The notes beneath the pieces were generated by a model, which searched no databases, was not told the origin of the DNA, and saw only the letters and a program-made list of their open reading frames with translations. This document shows positions 23,580 to 32,009 of a stretch of DNA of 49,140 nucleotides, piece by piece (position 1 is the first letter of the stretch; each line of letters starts with the position of its first letter). The DNA comes from Paenibacillus fonticola DSM 21315 (GTDB lineage: Bacteria; Bacillota; Bacilli; Paenibacillales; Paenibacillaceae). The translations under genes and the position numbers were made by a program. The stretch is from contig NZ_KB907284.1 of assembly GCF_000381905.1 (NCBI RefSeq), positions 1 through 49,140 on the forward strand. Direction: 5' to 3'.

Positions 23580-24173
23580 ATGACGGATTCCCAAATGATT
23601 CGTGAAATTAAAGAAGGCAATACGGAGTTATACTCGGAGCTGATGCGAAGATATCAGCGCAAAATATTGGCTTTCATTTATCACATGCTAAAGAGCGCTC
23701 ATATGGAGCTGCTTGCAGAAGATTTATGCTCGGAAACGTTCTATAAAGCATTTCGGAGTTTGCACTCCTTCCGTGAAGTCGATGCATCTTTCTCCACTTG
23801 GCTGTATACGATCGCCAGAAACACCGTACTTAGTGAGCTTCGCAAACAGCGGGCGGGAAGCGTTCCGCTGGAAGAGAGCGGAATTGTTCCGGTTGCGCCG
23901 AATGAAGTAGTGCCGGAGCAGGCGATTTTACGCAGCGAGAAAGTCGGACTGGTGCGTGAAGCTATAAACAATCTTCCGGAAAAGCAAAGGTCGGCTTTGA
24001 TACTTCGCGAATACGACCAATTGGATTATCAGGAGATTGCTAATGTGCTGGGACAAAGCGTAAGCGCAGTGAAATCTTTGTTGTTCCGAGCACGCAGCAG
24101 TGTAAAAACTCAGCTTGAACCCTACTTTTATGAACAGACTTACGAGCAGTATGAAGGGATGAAAAGCAGATGA
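23580..24173 (+). CDS. RNA polymerase sigma factor, ECF-like (sigma-70 family)
   Basis: Alternative sigma factor with only regions 2 and 4. Region 2 spans about residues 18-90 (LMRRYQRKILAFIYHML, LAEDLCSETFYKAFRSLHSF, FSTWLYTIARN). Region 4 spans about 130-185 (INNLPEKQRSALILREYDQL, YQEIANVLGQSVSAVKSLLF with the helix-turn-helix). The ATG at 23580 is chosen for AGGAGG at 23563-23568, 11 nt upstream; ATG at 23556 is the alternative. It overlaps the next gene, a zinc-finger anti-sigma candidate, by 4 nt, the usual ECF arrangement. The stimulus and regulon are unknown. Confidence 0.92.
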   Translation: MTDSQMIREIKEGNTELYSELMRRYQRKILAFIYHMLKSAHMELLAEDLCSETFYKAFRSLHSFREVDASFSTWLYTIARNTVLSELRKQRAGSVPLEESGIVPVAPNEVVPEQAILRSEKVGLVREAINNLPEKQRSALILREYDQLDYQEIANVLGQSVSAVKSLLFRARSSVKTQLEPYFYEQTYEQYEGMKSR

Positions 24174-24772
24174 ATTGTAGAGAGGCCCAGGAGTTGTTCG
24201 GATTAATACCCGACTTGCCGGACGATCATCCCCAGCGTAAAATGCTGGAATGGCATATTTTGGGCTGCGAATACTGTGCGGCTGAATATACCGTGTGGCA
24301 GCAAAGCATGGAAATCGTTCATGATTTGCCGGTCAGCGTTTCGATTGAGGAAGCTGAGCGGGTAAACCGTAAAGTGATGGATCGTATTTATGCAGAGTCG
24401 CCTTGGCTGGCCCCTGGAGGCGAGCATGGCACGATTACGCGAACGCTCAGACGGCGGGTCTCGATTTGGTCAGCCTGCTTCTTGGCTGTGTTTCTATGCA
24501 GTTTCCTCATTTTTATGATCGGTGGATATGGTCAGAGCAATCAATCGATCAAGCCCGTTACGGGGGTAATGCAGCCAGCTGTAATTACTGCGGATATGGA
24601 TTCATCCTCTGGATTACCTATGTTTGATCTGTCTAGTGTATCGAGGGGAGTTGTTGAACCCTTCGTCGTCCAAATTGGCCCGGCTTATCCACAGTACTGG
24701 ATGGTCCTGTCAATGGCAGGAATGGTGCTCGCGTTCATATCCTTCAAAGGGATACGGCGTGCGAGAAGATGA
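24170..24772 (+). CDS. Probable zinc-finger anti-sigma factor, membrane-anchored
   Basis: Probably holds the preceding sigma factor inactive at the membrane. The 200-aa product opens with MNCREAQELFGLIPDLP and has the HxxxCxxC pattern of zf-HC2 anti-sigma factors in WHILGCEYCAAEY (about residues 28-40). Two hydrophobic segments follow, near residues 100-120 and 177-192, with a Ser/Pro-containing extracytoplasmic stretch between them. The ATGA overlap with the sigma gene implies balanced synthesis. No protease gene for release is adjacent. Confidence 0.85.
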   Translation: MNCREAQELFGLIPDLPDDHPQRKMLEWHILGCEYCAAEYTVWQQSMEIVHDLPVSVSIEEAERVNRKVMDRIYAESPWLAPGGEHGTITRTLRRRVSIWSACFLAVFLCSFLIFMIGGYGQSNQSIKPVTGVMQPAVITADMDSSSGLPMFDLSSVSRGVVEPFVVQIGPAYPQYWMVLSMAGMVLAFISFKGIRRARR

Positions 24773-24784
24773 TGATCCATAATC

Positions 24785-24826
24785 AAGCGCTTCTTCACCT
24801 AACGATGGGGAGAAGCGCTTTGTTTT
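24785..24826 (+). terminator. Terminator after the sigma/anti-sigma pair
   Basis: AAGCGCTTCT (24785-24794) pairs perfectly with AGAAGCGCTT (24811-24820); an interrupted T run follows (tgtttt). Confidence 0.75.
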
Positions 24827-24862
24827 CAAGTACAAGGAAGTTAAATTATTCGGAGGTTTAAT

Positions 24863-25444
24863 ATGATTGTCGGATTAATACGTCATGGATTGACAGATTG
24901 GAATGCTGCAGGAAAAATTCAAGGCCAAAGCGATATTCCGTTAAATGATGAAGGGCGAAAGCAAGCGGTCAATCTGGCTGAAAGGCTGAAGCAGGAGAGC
25001 GATGTCCGGCCATGGGATTTTATTATTACAAGCGGATTATCCCGTGCTCAGGAAACTGGTGAGATCATTGCCCGTATTTTGGACATCCCGTTGTATGACC
25101 CTGACTCCAGACTGATGGAACGGGCATTTGGGCAGGTTGAAGGCCTCACTTCGGAAGAGAGGGAGACGTTATGGGGGAAAGATTGGCACGAACTGGAGCT
25201 GGGGCAGGAGAAGGAGACGGACATTCGGAAAAGAGCTCTGGCGTTTATGGAAGAAATGTACGAACGTTACCCGGACAGCCGCATGCTGGTGATCTCGCAT
25301 GGAGCGCTGCTGGCTCAGTTATATACGGCCTTATATGATAATAAATGCATTGAGCGGATTGGGAATTTATCACTGACGATCGTGGAGCGGACAGAGCGTG
25401 ATTGGGATTTGCTGCTGTATAACTGTACAAAGCACCTGGAATAA
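24863..25444 (+). CDS. Histidine phosphatase family protein (phosphoglycerate mutase-like)
   Basis: Member of the cofactor-independent-of-metal histidine phosphatase superfamily, with the catalytic LIRHGLTDWN at residues 5-14, the follow-up GKIQGQSDIPLNDEGRKQA, the arginine motif SGLSRAQETGEI and the second histidine in VISHGALLAQL. The 193-aa length suits a small phosphatase (PhoE/CobC-like) rather than a glycolytic mutase of about 250 aa. Natural substrate cannot be assigned. Flanked by terminators on both sides, it looks monocistronic. Confidence 0.9.
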   Translation: MIVGLIRHGLTDWNAAGKIQGQSDIPLNDEGRKQAVNLAERLKQESDVRPWDFIITSGLSRAQETGEIIARILDIPLYDPDSRLMERAFGQVEGLTSEERETLWGKDWHELELGQEKETDIRKRALAFMEEMYERYPDSRMLVISHGALLAQLYTALYDNKCIERIGNLSLTIVERTERDWDLLLYNCTKHLE

Positions 25445-25466
25445 AGCTTGAAGAACATATGAGATG

Positions 25467-25495
25467 ACTCGGCGTGAAACCGGGTTATTTTTTTT
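25467..25495 (+). terminator. Intrinsic terminator after the histidine phosphatase gene
   Basis: ACTCGG (25467-25472) pairs with CCGGGT (25480-25485) including one T-G pair, followed by a long T run at 25488-25496. Confidence 0.75.
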
Positions 25496-25556
25496 TATCC
25501 GGAATAAAATTTGGAAATTTTCCCATAATGGTAGTAAAACAGCGAGGCGGTAAAAT

Positions 25557-26645
25557 ATGAACTTGGCGGATATGCTCACTTTTGCCGATATCGGACAGCT
25601 TAGCAGAATAGCAAATCATTACGAATGCGAGTGTAATGGGAACTCCAAGCATGAGCTGATCCAATCCATTCTCCAAATGATTGGGCGAAGAGAATTTATT
25701 AAACAGCGTGTCGATCAATTAGGTGTGGAAGATTTGCGGTTTCTGAACATGCTGCTGTTTGCCGGGCATCGTCAGTTCAGTTTAGAAGAGTTAATCGCTT
25801 TTGCGCAGCAGTCGCGCTTTACCGAGGAAGCCAAACAACGGGAGAGCCCGCGAGAAGTGATCGCCGCATTCAGACAGCGGGGATGGCTGTTTAACGGCTC
25901 TACCGCGAACACCAGATACTTGTTCGAGGTGCCCGAGGATTTGAAGAGGCGGTTCAAGGAGACGCTGGAAAGCCGCTTTAAAGCTAATATAGTAAAAGCG
26001 AAAGCCGAGCCAGCTGCATACCGTGAGGAGTTCGATCTGCTTACTAAAGATTTAAGAGAGCTGCTGGATTACGTATCCCGTCATGAAGTACCGTTAAATG
26101 CCGAAGGGATTATGTATCGGAGAAATCAACTGCAGCTTATGGAGAAGCTTCATGTTTCAGAGGCGCTGGTAGGGGGAGGCTGGAGATTTGGCTATGGGCG
26201 AAGATTCAAGGACTACCCAAGCCGATTTGCGTTATTGTACGATTATGCCTACCATTTGAGGCTCATCCGCGAGGAAGGCGGGGTGCTGACCTTAACGGCA
26301 AGCGGGAGCTCGTTTCTGGAAGAGAATAAGCAGGAAGCGTTGATACAGTTTGTTAGCTTTTGGTTAAGACTTTATAAAGGGCCCATTTCTAACTTACTCT
26401 CTCTCATATACTGGATCGAGCGCTGTTCTGCTCAATGGGTCACCGCCTCCTCGCTGTTTGCGCAAATCGGGTTTTTGATCAGGCCGTTCTTCTATGATAC
26501 GCCGGAGTCTATTTTTGAAGAGCGTATATTGCGGATGATGCTGCATCTCGGTTTAATTCGCATTGGAGAAGATGGCAGTTCCGAACGTTTTGTTCAGGTA
26601 ACGCCTTTTGGCAGCCAGGCGATCCAACAGCTCCAAAAAGGCTAG
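25557..26645 (+). CDS. Uncharacterised protein with SAP/HeH-like N-terminus and winged-helix-like repeats
   Basis: Not recognised as a named family. The 362-aa product is soluble and charged. Residues about 10-45 (IGQLSRIANHYECECNGNSK then HELIQSIL) resemble a SAP/HeH-type nucleic-acid-binding helix pair (hydrophobic residues, a turn and the xxK-xELI pattern). The remainder has several regions of helix-helix-strand character ending in Arg-rich or hairpin stretches (FRQRGWLFNG, LGLIRIGEDG), suggesting winged helices like those in XPB/Ssl2 N-terminal domains. No helicase or nuclease motif is present. A DNA- or RNA-related role is inference. Confidence 0.75.
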   Translation: MNLADMLTFADIGQLSRIANHYECECNGNSKHELIQSILQMIGRREFIKQRVDQLGVEDLRFLNMLLFAGHRQFSLEELIAFAQQSRFTEEAKQRESPREVIAAFRQRGWLFNGSTANTRYLFEVPEDLKRRFKETLESRFKANIVKAKAEPAAYREEFDLLTKDLRELLDYVSRHEVPLNAEGIMYRRNQLQLMEKLHVSEALVGGGWRFGYGRRFKDYPSRFALLYDYAYHLRLIREEGGVLTLTASGSSFLEENKQEALIQFVSFWLRLYKGPISNLLSLIYWIERCSAQWVTASSLFAQIGFLIRPFFYDTPESIFEERILRMMLHLGLIRIGEDGSSERFVQVTPFGSQAIQQLQKG

Positions 26646-26736
26646 CTATGAAGAATGAACAACCGGCCGTCCATCATTGACAACGGCACAGCGGATTGTT
26701 ACAATCCTTCCAAATTAGGATGGAGGGGTGGTCATC

Positions 26737-27249
26737 ATGTTCATGGAGTGTCAGGGCAGACGGCCGATTGTAGACGCTTCCGTATTTGTAGCTGAAGGCG
26801 CCAAGCTGATTGGCGATGTAACGGTCGGCAAGGAGAGCAGTATTTGGTTTAATGCTGTGCTAAGGGGAGACCTGGCCCCGATCGTCATTGGAGAGCGAAC
26901 CAATCTTCAAGACGGAGTTATCGGTCATGTGAATACGGGTCAGCCTTTGATCGTGGACGATGATGTTTCCATTGGCCACGGCGCGATCATACACGGCTGT
27001 CATATAGGCAAAGGCACTTTAATTGGCATGGGGGCTATCATCTTAAACGGAGCTGATATCGGTGAATATGCTTTAGTAGGAGCAGGTTCTTTAGTAACGG
27101 AAAATACAGTAATACCACCCTATACTCTTTCTTTAGGTTCACCGGCTCGAGTTGTCCGCGAACTTACAGAAGACGACCTGCGGAGAATGAAGCTGACAAC
27201 GGACAGTTATGTGGCGAAGGGAAAAGAATATAGGATGTCTGCACTATAA
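26737..27249 (+). CDS. Gamma carbonic anhydrase family protein
   Basis: Left-handed beta-helix protein of the gamma carbonic anhydrase/YrdA type. The 170-aa product consists of hexapeptide repeats such as VGKESSIWFNAVLRGDLAPI and IGKGTLIGMGAIILNG. The three expected metal-ligand histidines are in VIGHVNTG and IGHGAIIHGC. The ATG at 26737 is chosen because GGAGGGG at 26722-26728 is 8 nt away; ATG at 26743 is also possible. Many family members have no proven carbonic anhydrase activity, so the enzymatic role is open. The next gene starts 18 nt later. Confidence 0.9.
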   Translation: MFMECQGRRPIVDASVFVAEGAKLIGDVTVGKESSIWFNAVLRGDLAPIVIGERTNLQDGVIGHVNTGQPLIVDDDVSIGHGAIIHGCHIGKGTLIGMGAIILNGADIGEYALVGAGSLVTENTVIPPYTLSLGSPARVVRELTEDDLRRMKLTTDSYVAKGKEYRMSAL

Positions 27250-27267
27250 TTTTTGGAGGTGCATCCT

Positions 27268-27465
27268 ATGGATCAAATGAAGGTAACCTACGAAGTGATG
27301 CTTGGTCTAGCGGCGGAGATGATATGGGATGAAGCTCTGCGCAAACATCGATCTGAACAAATATATCATGAAATTGATTCCGCTTTGGCCAAGGGTGATG
27401 AGGAAGCATTTCGGCTTTTGACCGAGGAGTTGAAAGCGCTGGAAGACATGAAGGAGTGCCGTTAA
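27268..27465 (+). CDS. IDEAL-domain small protein
   Basis: A 65-aa protein that is essentially one IDEAL domain: IYHEIDSALAKGDEEAFRLL then TEELK fits the family pattern of a short helical unit named after its sequence signature. GGAGGT at 27255-27260 is 7 nt before the ATG. In Bacillus an IDEAL domain is found at the C-terminus of YpiB, encoded in this same genomic neighbourhood before ypiF and qcrA; the larger N-terminal domain is missing here. Function unknown. Confidence 0.8.
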   Translation: MDQMKVTYEVMLGLAAEMIWDEALRKHRSEQIYHEIDSALAKGDEEAFRLLTEELKALEDMKECR

Positions 27466-27480
27466 GGCATTCTTTCTTTT
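27454..27480 (+). terminator. Terminator overlapping the end of the IDEAL gene
   Basis: GAGTGCC (27454-27460), loop GTTAA, GGCATTC (27466-27472), then a T-rich tract. The stem includes the last codons and stop of the gene. Confidence 0.65.
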
Positions 27481-27539
27481 TGTGTTAAGCTGCCCGAGCT
27501 TAGTTTATAATGGCTAGAGATCATGAAGGGGGAATAAAG

Positions 27540-27971
27540 ATGAAGTTTAGTGAAGTAGAGGAAGCTTCCTGGAAGGAGCTGCGTCCATATTTAGATACGT
27601 GCCTTATCCCGATTACCGGATTGACAGGACAAGAACAGCCTTATGAAGTGACGGCCGCGCTGGAGAAATTAAGGGATGTAATGGATTGGATTGAAATCCC
27701 GTTCAAAGGGAGAGTTGTAACATATCCCTCGTTTCAATATGGCAGGGAACAAATATTGCCGCAGGTAAATGAAATATGTCATCATGTCAAGCTGACCGGA
27801 TTCACCTATGTGATCGTCGTGTCGGCTGATGTGGAAGTATCGGCAGCGGAAATGAACAATGCGGATTTAATCGTTGCAGCACGGCAATTGCTGGATTTCG
27901 GCGAAGACGATCCAGCTGCTATTGTAAAGCAGCAAATCCAACAAATGTGGGAGGATGGCCAAAAACGCTAA
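27540..27971 (+). CDS. ypiF: YpiF-like protein (DUF2487)
   Basis: A 143-aa soluble protein of unknown function that precedes qcrA in Bacillus as well. Visible are WKELRPYLDTCLIPITG near the N-terminus, then a segment VVTYPSFQYG and a hydrophobic strand GFTYVIVVSADVEV. These and the position support the YpiF/DUF2487 assignment. AAGGGGGA at 27526-27533 lies before the ATG. A promoter between it and qcrA means it is not simply the first gene of the qcr operon. Confidence 0.8.
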   Translation: MKFSEVEEASWKELRPYLDTCLIPITGLTGQEQPYEVTAALEKLRDVMDWIEIPFKGRVVTYPSFQYGREQILPQVNEICHHVKLTGFTYVIVVSADVEVSAAEMNNADLIVAARQLLDFGEDDPAAIVKQQIQQMWEDGQKR

Positions 27972-28039
27972 TTGTGACAAATTATCAACATTTTTAGCGG
28001 CGGTTGACTGATGTAAGCGGAAAAAGACGCCGTATATTC

Positions 28040-28068
28040 TTGACGCTCTAGGAACCCTAATATATTAT
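28040..28068 (+). promoter_or_regulatory. Sigma-A promoter of qcrABC
   Basis: TTGACG (28040-28045), a 17-nt spacer and TATTAT (28063-28068), about 80 nt before qcrA. Confidence 0.7.
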
Positions 28069-28148
28069 TAATATGTCTTACCAATACATGTGATATTTAT
28101 CATTGAAACGGGAGAAAGAATTGGCTTGCAAAGGGGGTTGAAGACAGT

Positions 28149-28691
28149 ATGAGCATTCATAACGACGAGCATGAATCATCGCATAAACCGCCTACTCGTA
28201 AGGAAATGTCCCGTCGGCAGTTTCTTACATATACATTGGGGGGCGCTACCGCTTTTATGGTAGGAGGTGCGGCGCTGCCGATGGTACGTTTTGCTGTAGA
28301 TCCGATTCTGCACAAGAAAGGCGCGGGCACTTTTGTTAAGGTGGTTGAAGCCAGTAAAATAACGAATGAGCCGCAAGAGTTTACATTTGAGCTGCAGCAG
28401 CAGGATGGCTGGTACTCAAGTACAGCAGCACTCGTCGCTTGGATTCGTAAAGATGAGAGCGGAAATATTTATGCGCTTTCACCAATCTGTAAGCATTTGG
28501 GCTGCACGGTCGACTGGAATAAAAATGCGAATTTCCCGAACGAGTATCACTGCCCTTGTCATAATGCGCATTATACGAAAGAGGGAAAGCAATTGGCCGT
28601 TGCGTCGGCTCCGCTTGACGAGTACAAGGTCATGCTGAAGGATGATTGGGTCTATTTGGGAGAAATTATCCCGAATACAATAGTGAAATAA
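28149..28691 (+). CDS. qcrA: Menaquinol:cytochrome c reductase, Rieske iron-sulfur subunit
   Basis: Accepts electrons from menaquinol and passes them to cytochrome c within the bc complex. The 180-aa product has a twin-arginine motif SRRQFLTYTLGG (from about residue 21) with a hydrophobic anchor after it, so it is probably Tat-exported. The 2Fe-2S ligands are in CKHLGC and CPCHNAHY. AAGGGGG at 28131-28137 precedes the ATG. It is first in a three-gene operon ending at a strong terminator. The menaquinone used would come from the hepS-hepT genes in this window. Confidence 0.97.
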   Translation: MSIHNDEHESSHKPPTRKEMSRRQFLTYTLGGATAFMVGGAALPMVRFAVDPILHKKGAGTFVKVVEASKITNEPQEFTFELQQQDGWYSSTAALVAWIRKDESGNIYALSPICKHLGCTVDWNKNANFPNEYHCPCHNAHYTKEGKQLAVASAPLDEYKVMLKDDWVYLGEIIPNTIVK

Positions 28692-28707
28692 GGAGGCGTA
28701 GATTCAG

Positions 28708-29379
28708 ATGTTTAAAAATGTTTACGACTGGATTGATGAACGTCTTGATATCACGCCGATTTGGAGGGATGTTGCGGATCATGAGGTTCCGGAACACGTT
28801 AACCCCGCGCATCATTTCTCCGCTTTCGTCTATTGCTTCGGCGGACTGACGTTTTTTATTACGGTAATCCAGATTTTATCGGGGATGTTCCTTACGATGT
28901 ACTATGTTCCCGATATTATTAATGCCTATAACAGTGTCGAGTATTTGCAGACGCAGGTGGCTTTTGGCCAAATCGTCCGCGGGATGCACCACTGGGGGGC
29001 AAGCTTGGTCATTGTTATGATGTTCCTTCATACGCTCCGGGTATTTTTCACGGGTTCTTACAAGGCGCCTCGCGAGATGAACTGGGTTGTTGGTATGCTG
29101 ATATTTTTCGTCATGATCGGGCTCGGTCTGACCGGATATTTGCTGCCTTGGGACAGTAAAGCATATTTTGCTACAAAGGTTACATTGGAAATAGCAAACT
29201 CTGTGCCAATTGTTGGACCGATTATTAAAGAATTGCTGCAGGGCGGTTCGATTGTAGGTGCGGAGACGCTCACCCGGTTTTTCGCCATTCACGTGTTCTT
29301 CCTTCCGGCCGTGTTGCTTATCCTTCTGGTGGGACACTTTATTATGATCCGCAGACAGGGTATTTCCGGTCCGCTATAA
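28708..29379 (+). CDS. qcrB: Menaquinol:cytochrome c reductase, cytochrome b subunit
   Basis: Cytochrome b6-type subunit of 223 aa with four transmembrane helices carrying two b hemes. Histidine pairs are visible in MHHWGASLVIVMMFLHTLRV and FAIHVFFLPAVLLILLVGHF. The cysteine in FVYCFGGLTFF matches the site that binds an extra covalently attached heme in b6f-type and Bacillus enzymes. Length shows the split b6/subunit-IV arrangement, with the second half encoded by qcrC. Confidence 0.97.
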   Translation: MFKNVYDWIDERLDITPIWRDVADHEVPEHVNPAHHFSAFVYCFGGLTFFITVIQILSGMFLTMYYVPDIINAYNSVEYLQTQVAFGQIVRGMHHWGASLVIVMMFLHTLRVFFTGSYKAPREMNWVVGMLIFFVMIGLGLTGYLLPWDSKAYFATKVTLEIANSVPIVGPIIKELLQGGSIVGAETLTRFFAIHVFFLPAVLLILLVGHFIMIRRQGISGPL

Positions 29380-29402
29380 AATAGAAGAGGGGAGGCATTT
29401 AC

Positions 29403-30275
29403 ATGGCTCGCATAGACAAATCGGAAGAGAAAGTCGTATTTGTCGGTGATTCGCGCGTACGCAAGGGTAACGGATTTATTACTCCTCCCGACTATTCGGC
29501 TTATCCGGGGAAGTCGGAGGCGTTTATTCCTAACTTTTTGCTGAAGGAATGGATGGTTGGGGTTGTAGTGCTTGTGGGCTTCCTGGTGCTGACTATTTCG
29601 GAACCTGCTCCACTTGGTTATCCCGCTAACCCAAGCGCATCGGTAATTCCGATGCCGGACTGGTACTTCCTGTTCCTGTATCAGTATTTGAAGTATCCAT
29701 ATGCTTCGGGAGACTGGGTAGTATTGGGAACCTTAGGGATTCCTGGCGTCGCCTTTGGCGGTCTTCTGCTCGCTCCATTTCTGGATCGCGGTAAGGAGCG
29801 CCGTTTCTATCGCCGTCCGATCGCTTCATCTTTAATGTTCCTGTCCCTTGCTTCGATCGTTTATTTGACGAACGTAGCATGGACGCATTATGTGGATGAG
29901 CTTGAGAAATCCGGCCAAAAGCCAGAGCATATTCAGCGTGTAGAAGAGGCTAGGGAAAAGCGCGCACAAGGGTTGCCTACGTCCAATGCGATTAAAACGA
30001 AAGAAATCAGCATTGTCGACAAAGATGATCCAGCCATGGAGTCTTACAAGAAAGCCACGTGCATATCTTGTCACGCGGCTGACTTGAAGGGGGGCGCTGG
30101 CCCTTCGCTTCGCGGCATTGGCGACAAGCACGACAAGGAAGCCATTTTGGCGATTATCCACAATGGTTATAACAACATGCAGCCGGCTTATGATAACGCG
30201 ATTAAAGCGGGGCTGACAGACGAGGACATCGACCACTTGGCTGAATGGCTTGCGAAACAAAAAGCCGAACAGTAA
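29403..30275 (+). CDS. qcrC: Menaquinol:cytochrome c reductase, subunit IV-cytochrome c fusion
   Basis: A 290-aa fusion. The N-terminal half resembles subunit IV of b6f with three membrane segments and PMPDWYFLFLYQYLKYP near the quinol site. The C-terminal half is a cytochrome c domain with the heme-binding CISCH at residues 219-223, PSLRGIG and an axial methionine likely in NNMQPAYDN. This fusion is typical of Bacillales bc complexes. The heme c domain faces outside and passes electrons to a cytochrome c oxidase. Confidence 0.97.
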   Translation: MARIDKSEEKVVFVGDSRVRKGNGFITPPDYSAYPGKSEAFIPNFLLKEWMVGVVVLVGFLVLTISEPAPLGYPANPSASVIPMPDWYFLFLYQYLKYPYASGDWVVLGTLGIPGVAFGGLLLAPFLDRGKERRFYRRPIASSLMFLSLASIVYLTNVAWTHYVDELEKSGQKPEHIQRVEEAREKRAQGLPTSNAIKTKEISIVDKDDPAMESYKKATCISCHAADLKGGAGPSLRGIGDKHDKEAILAIIHNGYNNMQPAYDNAIKAGLTDEDIDHLAEWLAKQKAEQ

Positions 30276-30286
30276 AATAGAAATAA

Positions 30287-30324
30287 TTCAAAAGCCTGAT
30301 CGTGATTACGGTCAGGCTTTTGAA
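30287..30324 (+). terminator. Terminator after qcrC
   Basis: A perfect 13-bp inverted repeat, TTCAAAAGCCTGA (30287-30299) with TCAGGCTTTTGAA (30312-30324), whose A/T ends supply the T tract. It can work in both directions. Confidence 0.85.
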
Positions 30325-30377
30325 TTTCAATCGAAGGTATAGTGAAGTTGATGCTAAGAAAGGAAGGAGGATGGAGG

Positions 30378-31004
30378 TTGAGATTGTCTTTGGTTTGGAG
30401 CAAGGAGTTTTTATCAAGCCGAATCATTTTATGGGCATTGTTTATTAGCAATTTACTGGGAACGATCTATGGATACATATGGTATGGAGCCCAGCTCGAA
30501 TATACATGGGTCAATAATCCGCGGTGGTTGATTCCGTTCGTGCCGGATAGCCCGACGGCCAGTTTGTTTTTTACGCTCGCTTTGTTGTTTCTTATGTTTC
30601 CAAAGCCTCTCTCAAGGTTTCATAAGTTCAGAACCTTGATCGAAGCGCTGGCGGTCGTCACCAGCGTGAAATACGGGATTTGGGCGGTAGCCATTATTTT
30701 TGCCGGGGCGTATCAGGGCGAGGTGCTCGTCTGGCAGGACTGGATGCTCGTGGCCTCCCATTTGGCCATGGCTGTAGAAGCGCTGCTGTTTGTGCGATTA
30801 TTCAAGTTTGGTACGATAATGCTGCTTGCTGCCGGAGGGTGGACATTTTTGAATGACGCGATCGATTACTCGTTTGGTGTGTACCCTTGGCTGCCTGCAT
30901 CGCTCTGGGATGACATTACTGCTGTGATGCTGTTTACGGTAGCTCTTACCGGGTTCAGTATCGCTGTGGGCTGGTTATCTATGCGCGGGGCCCAAAGAAG
31001 GTAG
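30378..31004 (+). CDS. ypjA: YpjA-like membrane protein (DUF1405)
   Basis: Integral membrane protein of about 208 aa with five or six hydrophobic segments. Motifs such as LGTIYGYIWYG then QLEYT, VNNPRWLIPFVPDSPTASLF and GVYPWLPASLWDD fit the YpjA/DUF1405 family, which follows the qcr operon in Bacillus too. The TTG at 30378 is chosen because AAGGAGG at 30364-30370 is 7 nt away; ATG at 30351 would add nine residues but has no good ribosome site. Function unknown. Confidence 0.88.
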   Translation: MRLSLVWSKEFLSSRIILWALFISNLLGTIYGYIWYGAQLEYTWVNNPRWLIPFVPDSPTASLFFTLALLFLMFPKPLSRFHKFRTLIEALAVVTSVKYGIWAVAIIFAGAYQGEVLVWQDWMLVASHLAMAVEALLFVRLFKFGTIMLLAAGGWTFLNDAIDYSFGVYPWLPASLWDDITAVMLFTVALTGFSIAVGWLSMRGAQRR

Positions 31005-31034
31005 CAGTTCCAAGTAAGTAGCGGTTCTAAGTGA
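31001..31034 (+). repeat. Imperfect 17-bp tandem repeat after ypjA
   Basis: Segment 31001-31017 recurs at 31018-31034 with three mismatches. The first copy includes the ypjA stop codon. Probably a slippage duplication. Confidence 0.6.
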
Positions 31035-31073
31035 GGACAACCTGCATACCATGAATGGTAAGGAGGGATGTCC

Positions 31074-31973
31074 GTGAAGCGGAATAAGAAAAGACAGATG
31101 CTGCTAATGCTGTTAACTTTTCTGCTGTCCGTTGTCTGGAGCGGACAGTTCTTGAGTGATGCCGCTGCCAGCAATACGGATTCTCATGGACTGTCCGCCG
31201 AGAAGCGCGAGGAGAAATTGAAAGGGTTTGCGGACGCTGCCGAACGTTTATACGCTGCCATGCAGCAAGGGAAAACAGCAGCAGCTCATCAGGAAATGGA
31301 CCGGTTGATCGAAGCGCTGGAAGGGTTATCTTTCAAGGGGCTTACATCAGTAGATGGCATACATGCCCTCGCAGAATGCATTATGGATACAAGGGAAACG
31401 ATCAACAGGGCAGAGCTGTCGCCCGAGGCGTGGAGAGAGACGTCGGCGCGATTAAGACTTGCGGTAAATAGCTTGATACAAGAGCGGGACGCCCTTTGGC
31501 AGCAGTATTACAAAGTGATGTCCAGCCAGTTGGCGGAAATGGACACAGCGCGTTCCGGCGGAAAGCGCAGTTCGTTCCAGGAGGCATTACAGGCATTTCA
31601 GCAGCATTATGAGCTGATCAGGCCAGCCGCGCTCATTCAGCGAGGCCCTTCAGAGTTGACTAAATTCGACTCTTGGATCTCGTTGGTAGGACGGCTTGGA
31701 TTCGACAAGAACTGGGACGAGGCGGCGCTGAAGGAGGTGCTGCCTCACGGAAAGCCGCTGCTCAAGCAGCTGTTTGGACGAAAAGGCTATGAACCGGTAT
31801 TTTTGCCCCTTACCGGCTCAAGCAATCCCTGGCACTGGACAGCTCTGATTGGCGGCTGGATTATGCTGGCGTTAATCTATACCGGCCTTCGGAAATATGA
31901 GGCATGGCAGGTAGTATCGCCCGTACGCAAGCCGCCGCAAGGAAATGGCAGTTTGTTCAGAAGACGAGATTAA
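31074..31973 (+). CDS. ypjB: Sporulation protein YpjB-like
   Basis: A 299-aa protein with an N-terminal signal or anchor (about residues 8-28), a long helical extracytoplasmic part and a second hydrophobic segment near the C-terminus (GGWIMLALIYTGL) with a basic tail. It matches the YpjB family that follows ypjA in Bacillus, linked to sporulation there by expression. The GTG at 31074 is chosen: AAGGAGGG ends 6 nt before it, whereas ATG at 31068 directly abuts that site. A hairpin just after the stop faces the convergent yitT gene. Confidence 0.82.
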   Translation: MKRNKKRQMLLMLLTFLLSVVWSGQFLSDAAASNTDSHGLSAEKREEKLKGFADAAERLYAAMQQGKTAAAHQEMDRLIEALEGLSFKGLTSVDGIHALAECIMDTRETINRAELSPEAWRETSARLRLAVNSLIQERDALWQQYYKVMSSQLAEMDTARSGGKRSSFQEALQAFQQHYELIRPAALIQRGPSELTKFDSWISLVGRLGFDKNWDEAALKEVLPHGKPLLKQLFGRKGYEPVFLPLTGSSNPWHWTALIGGWIMLALIYTGLRKYEAWQVVSPVRKPPQGNGSLFRRRD

Positions 31974-32009
31974 ACTGCGTATATTTATTATCATTATTGT
32001 TATTCACAT

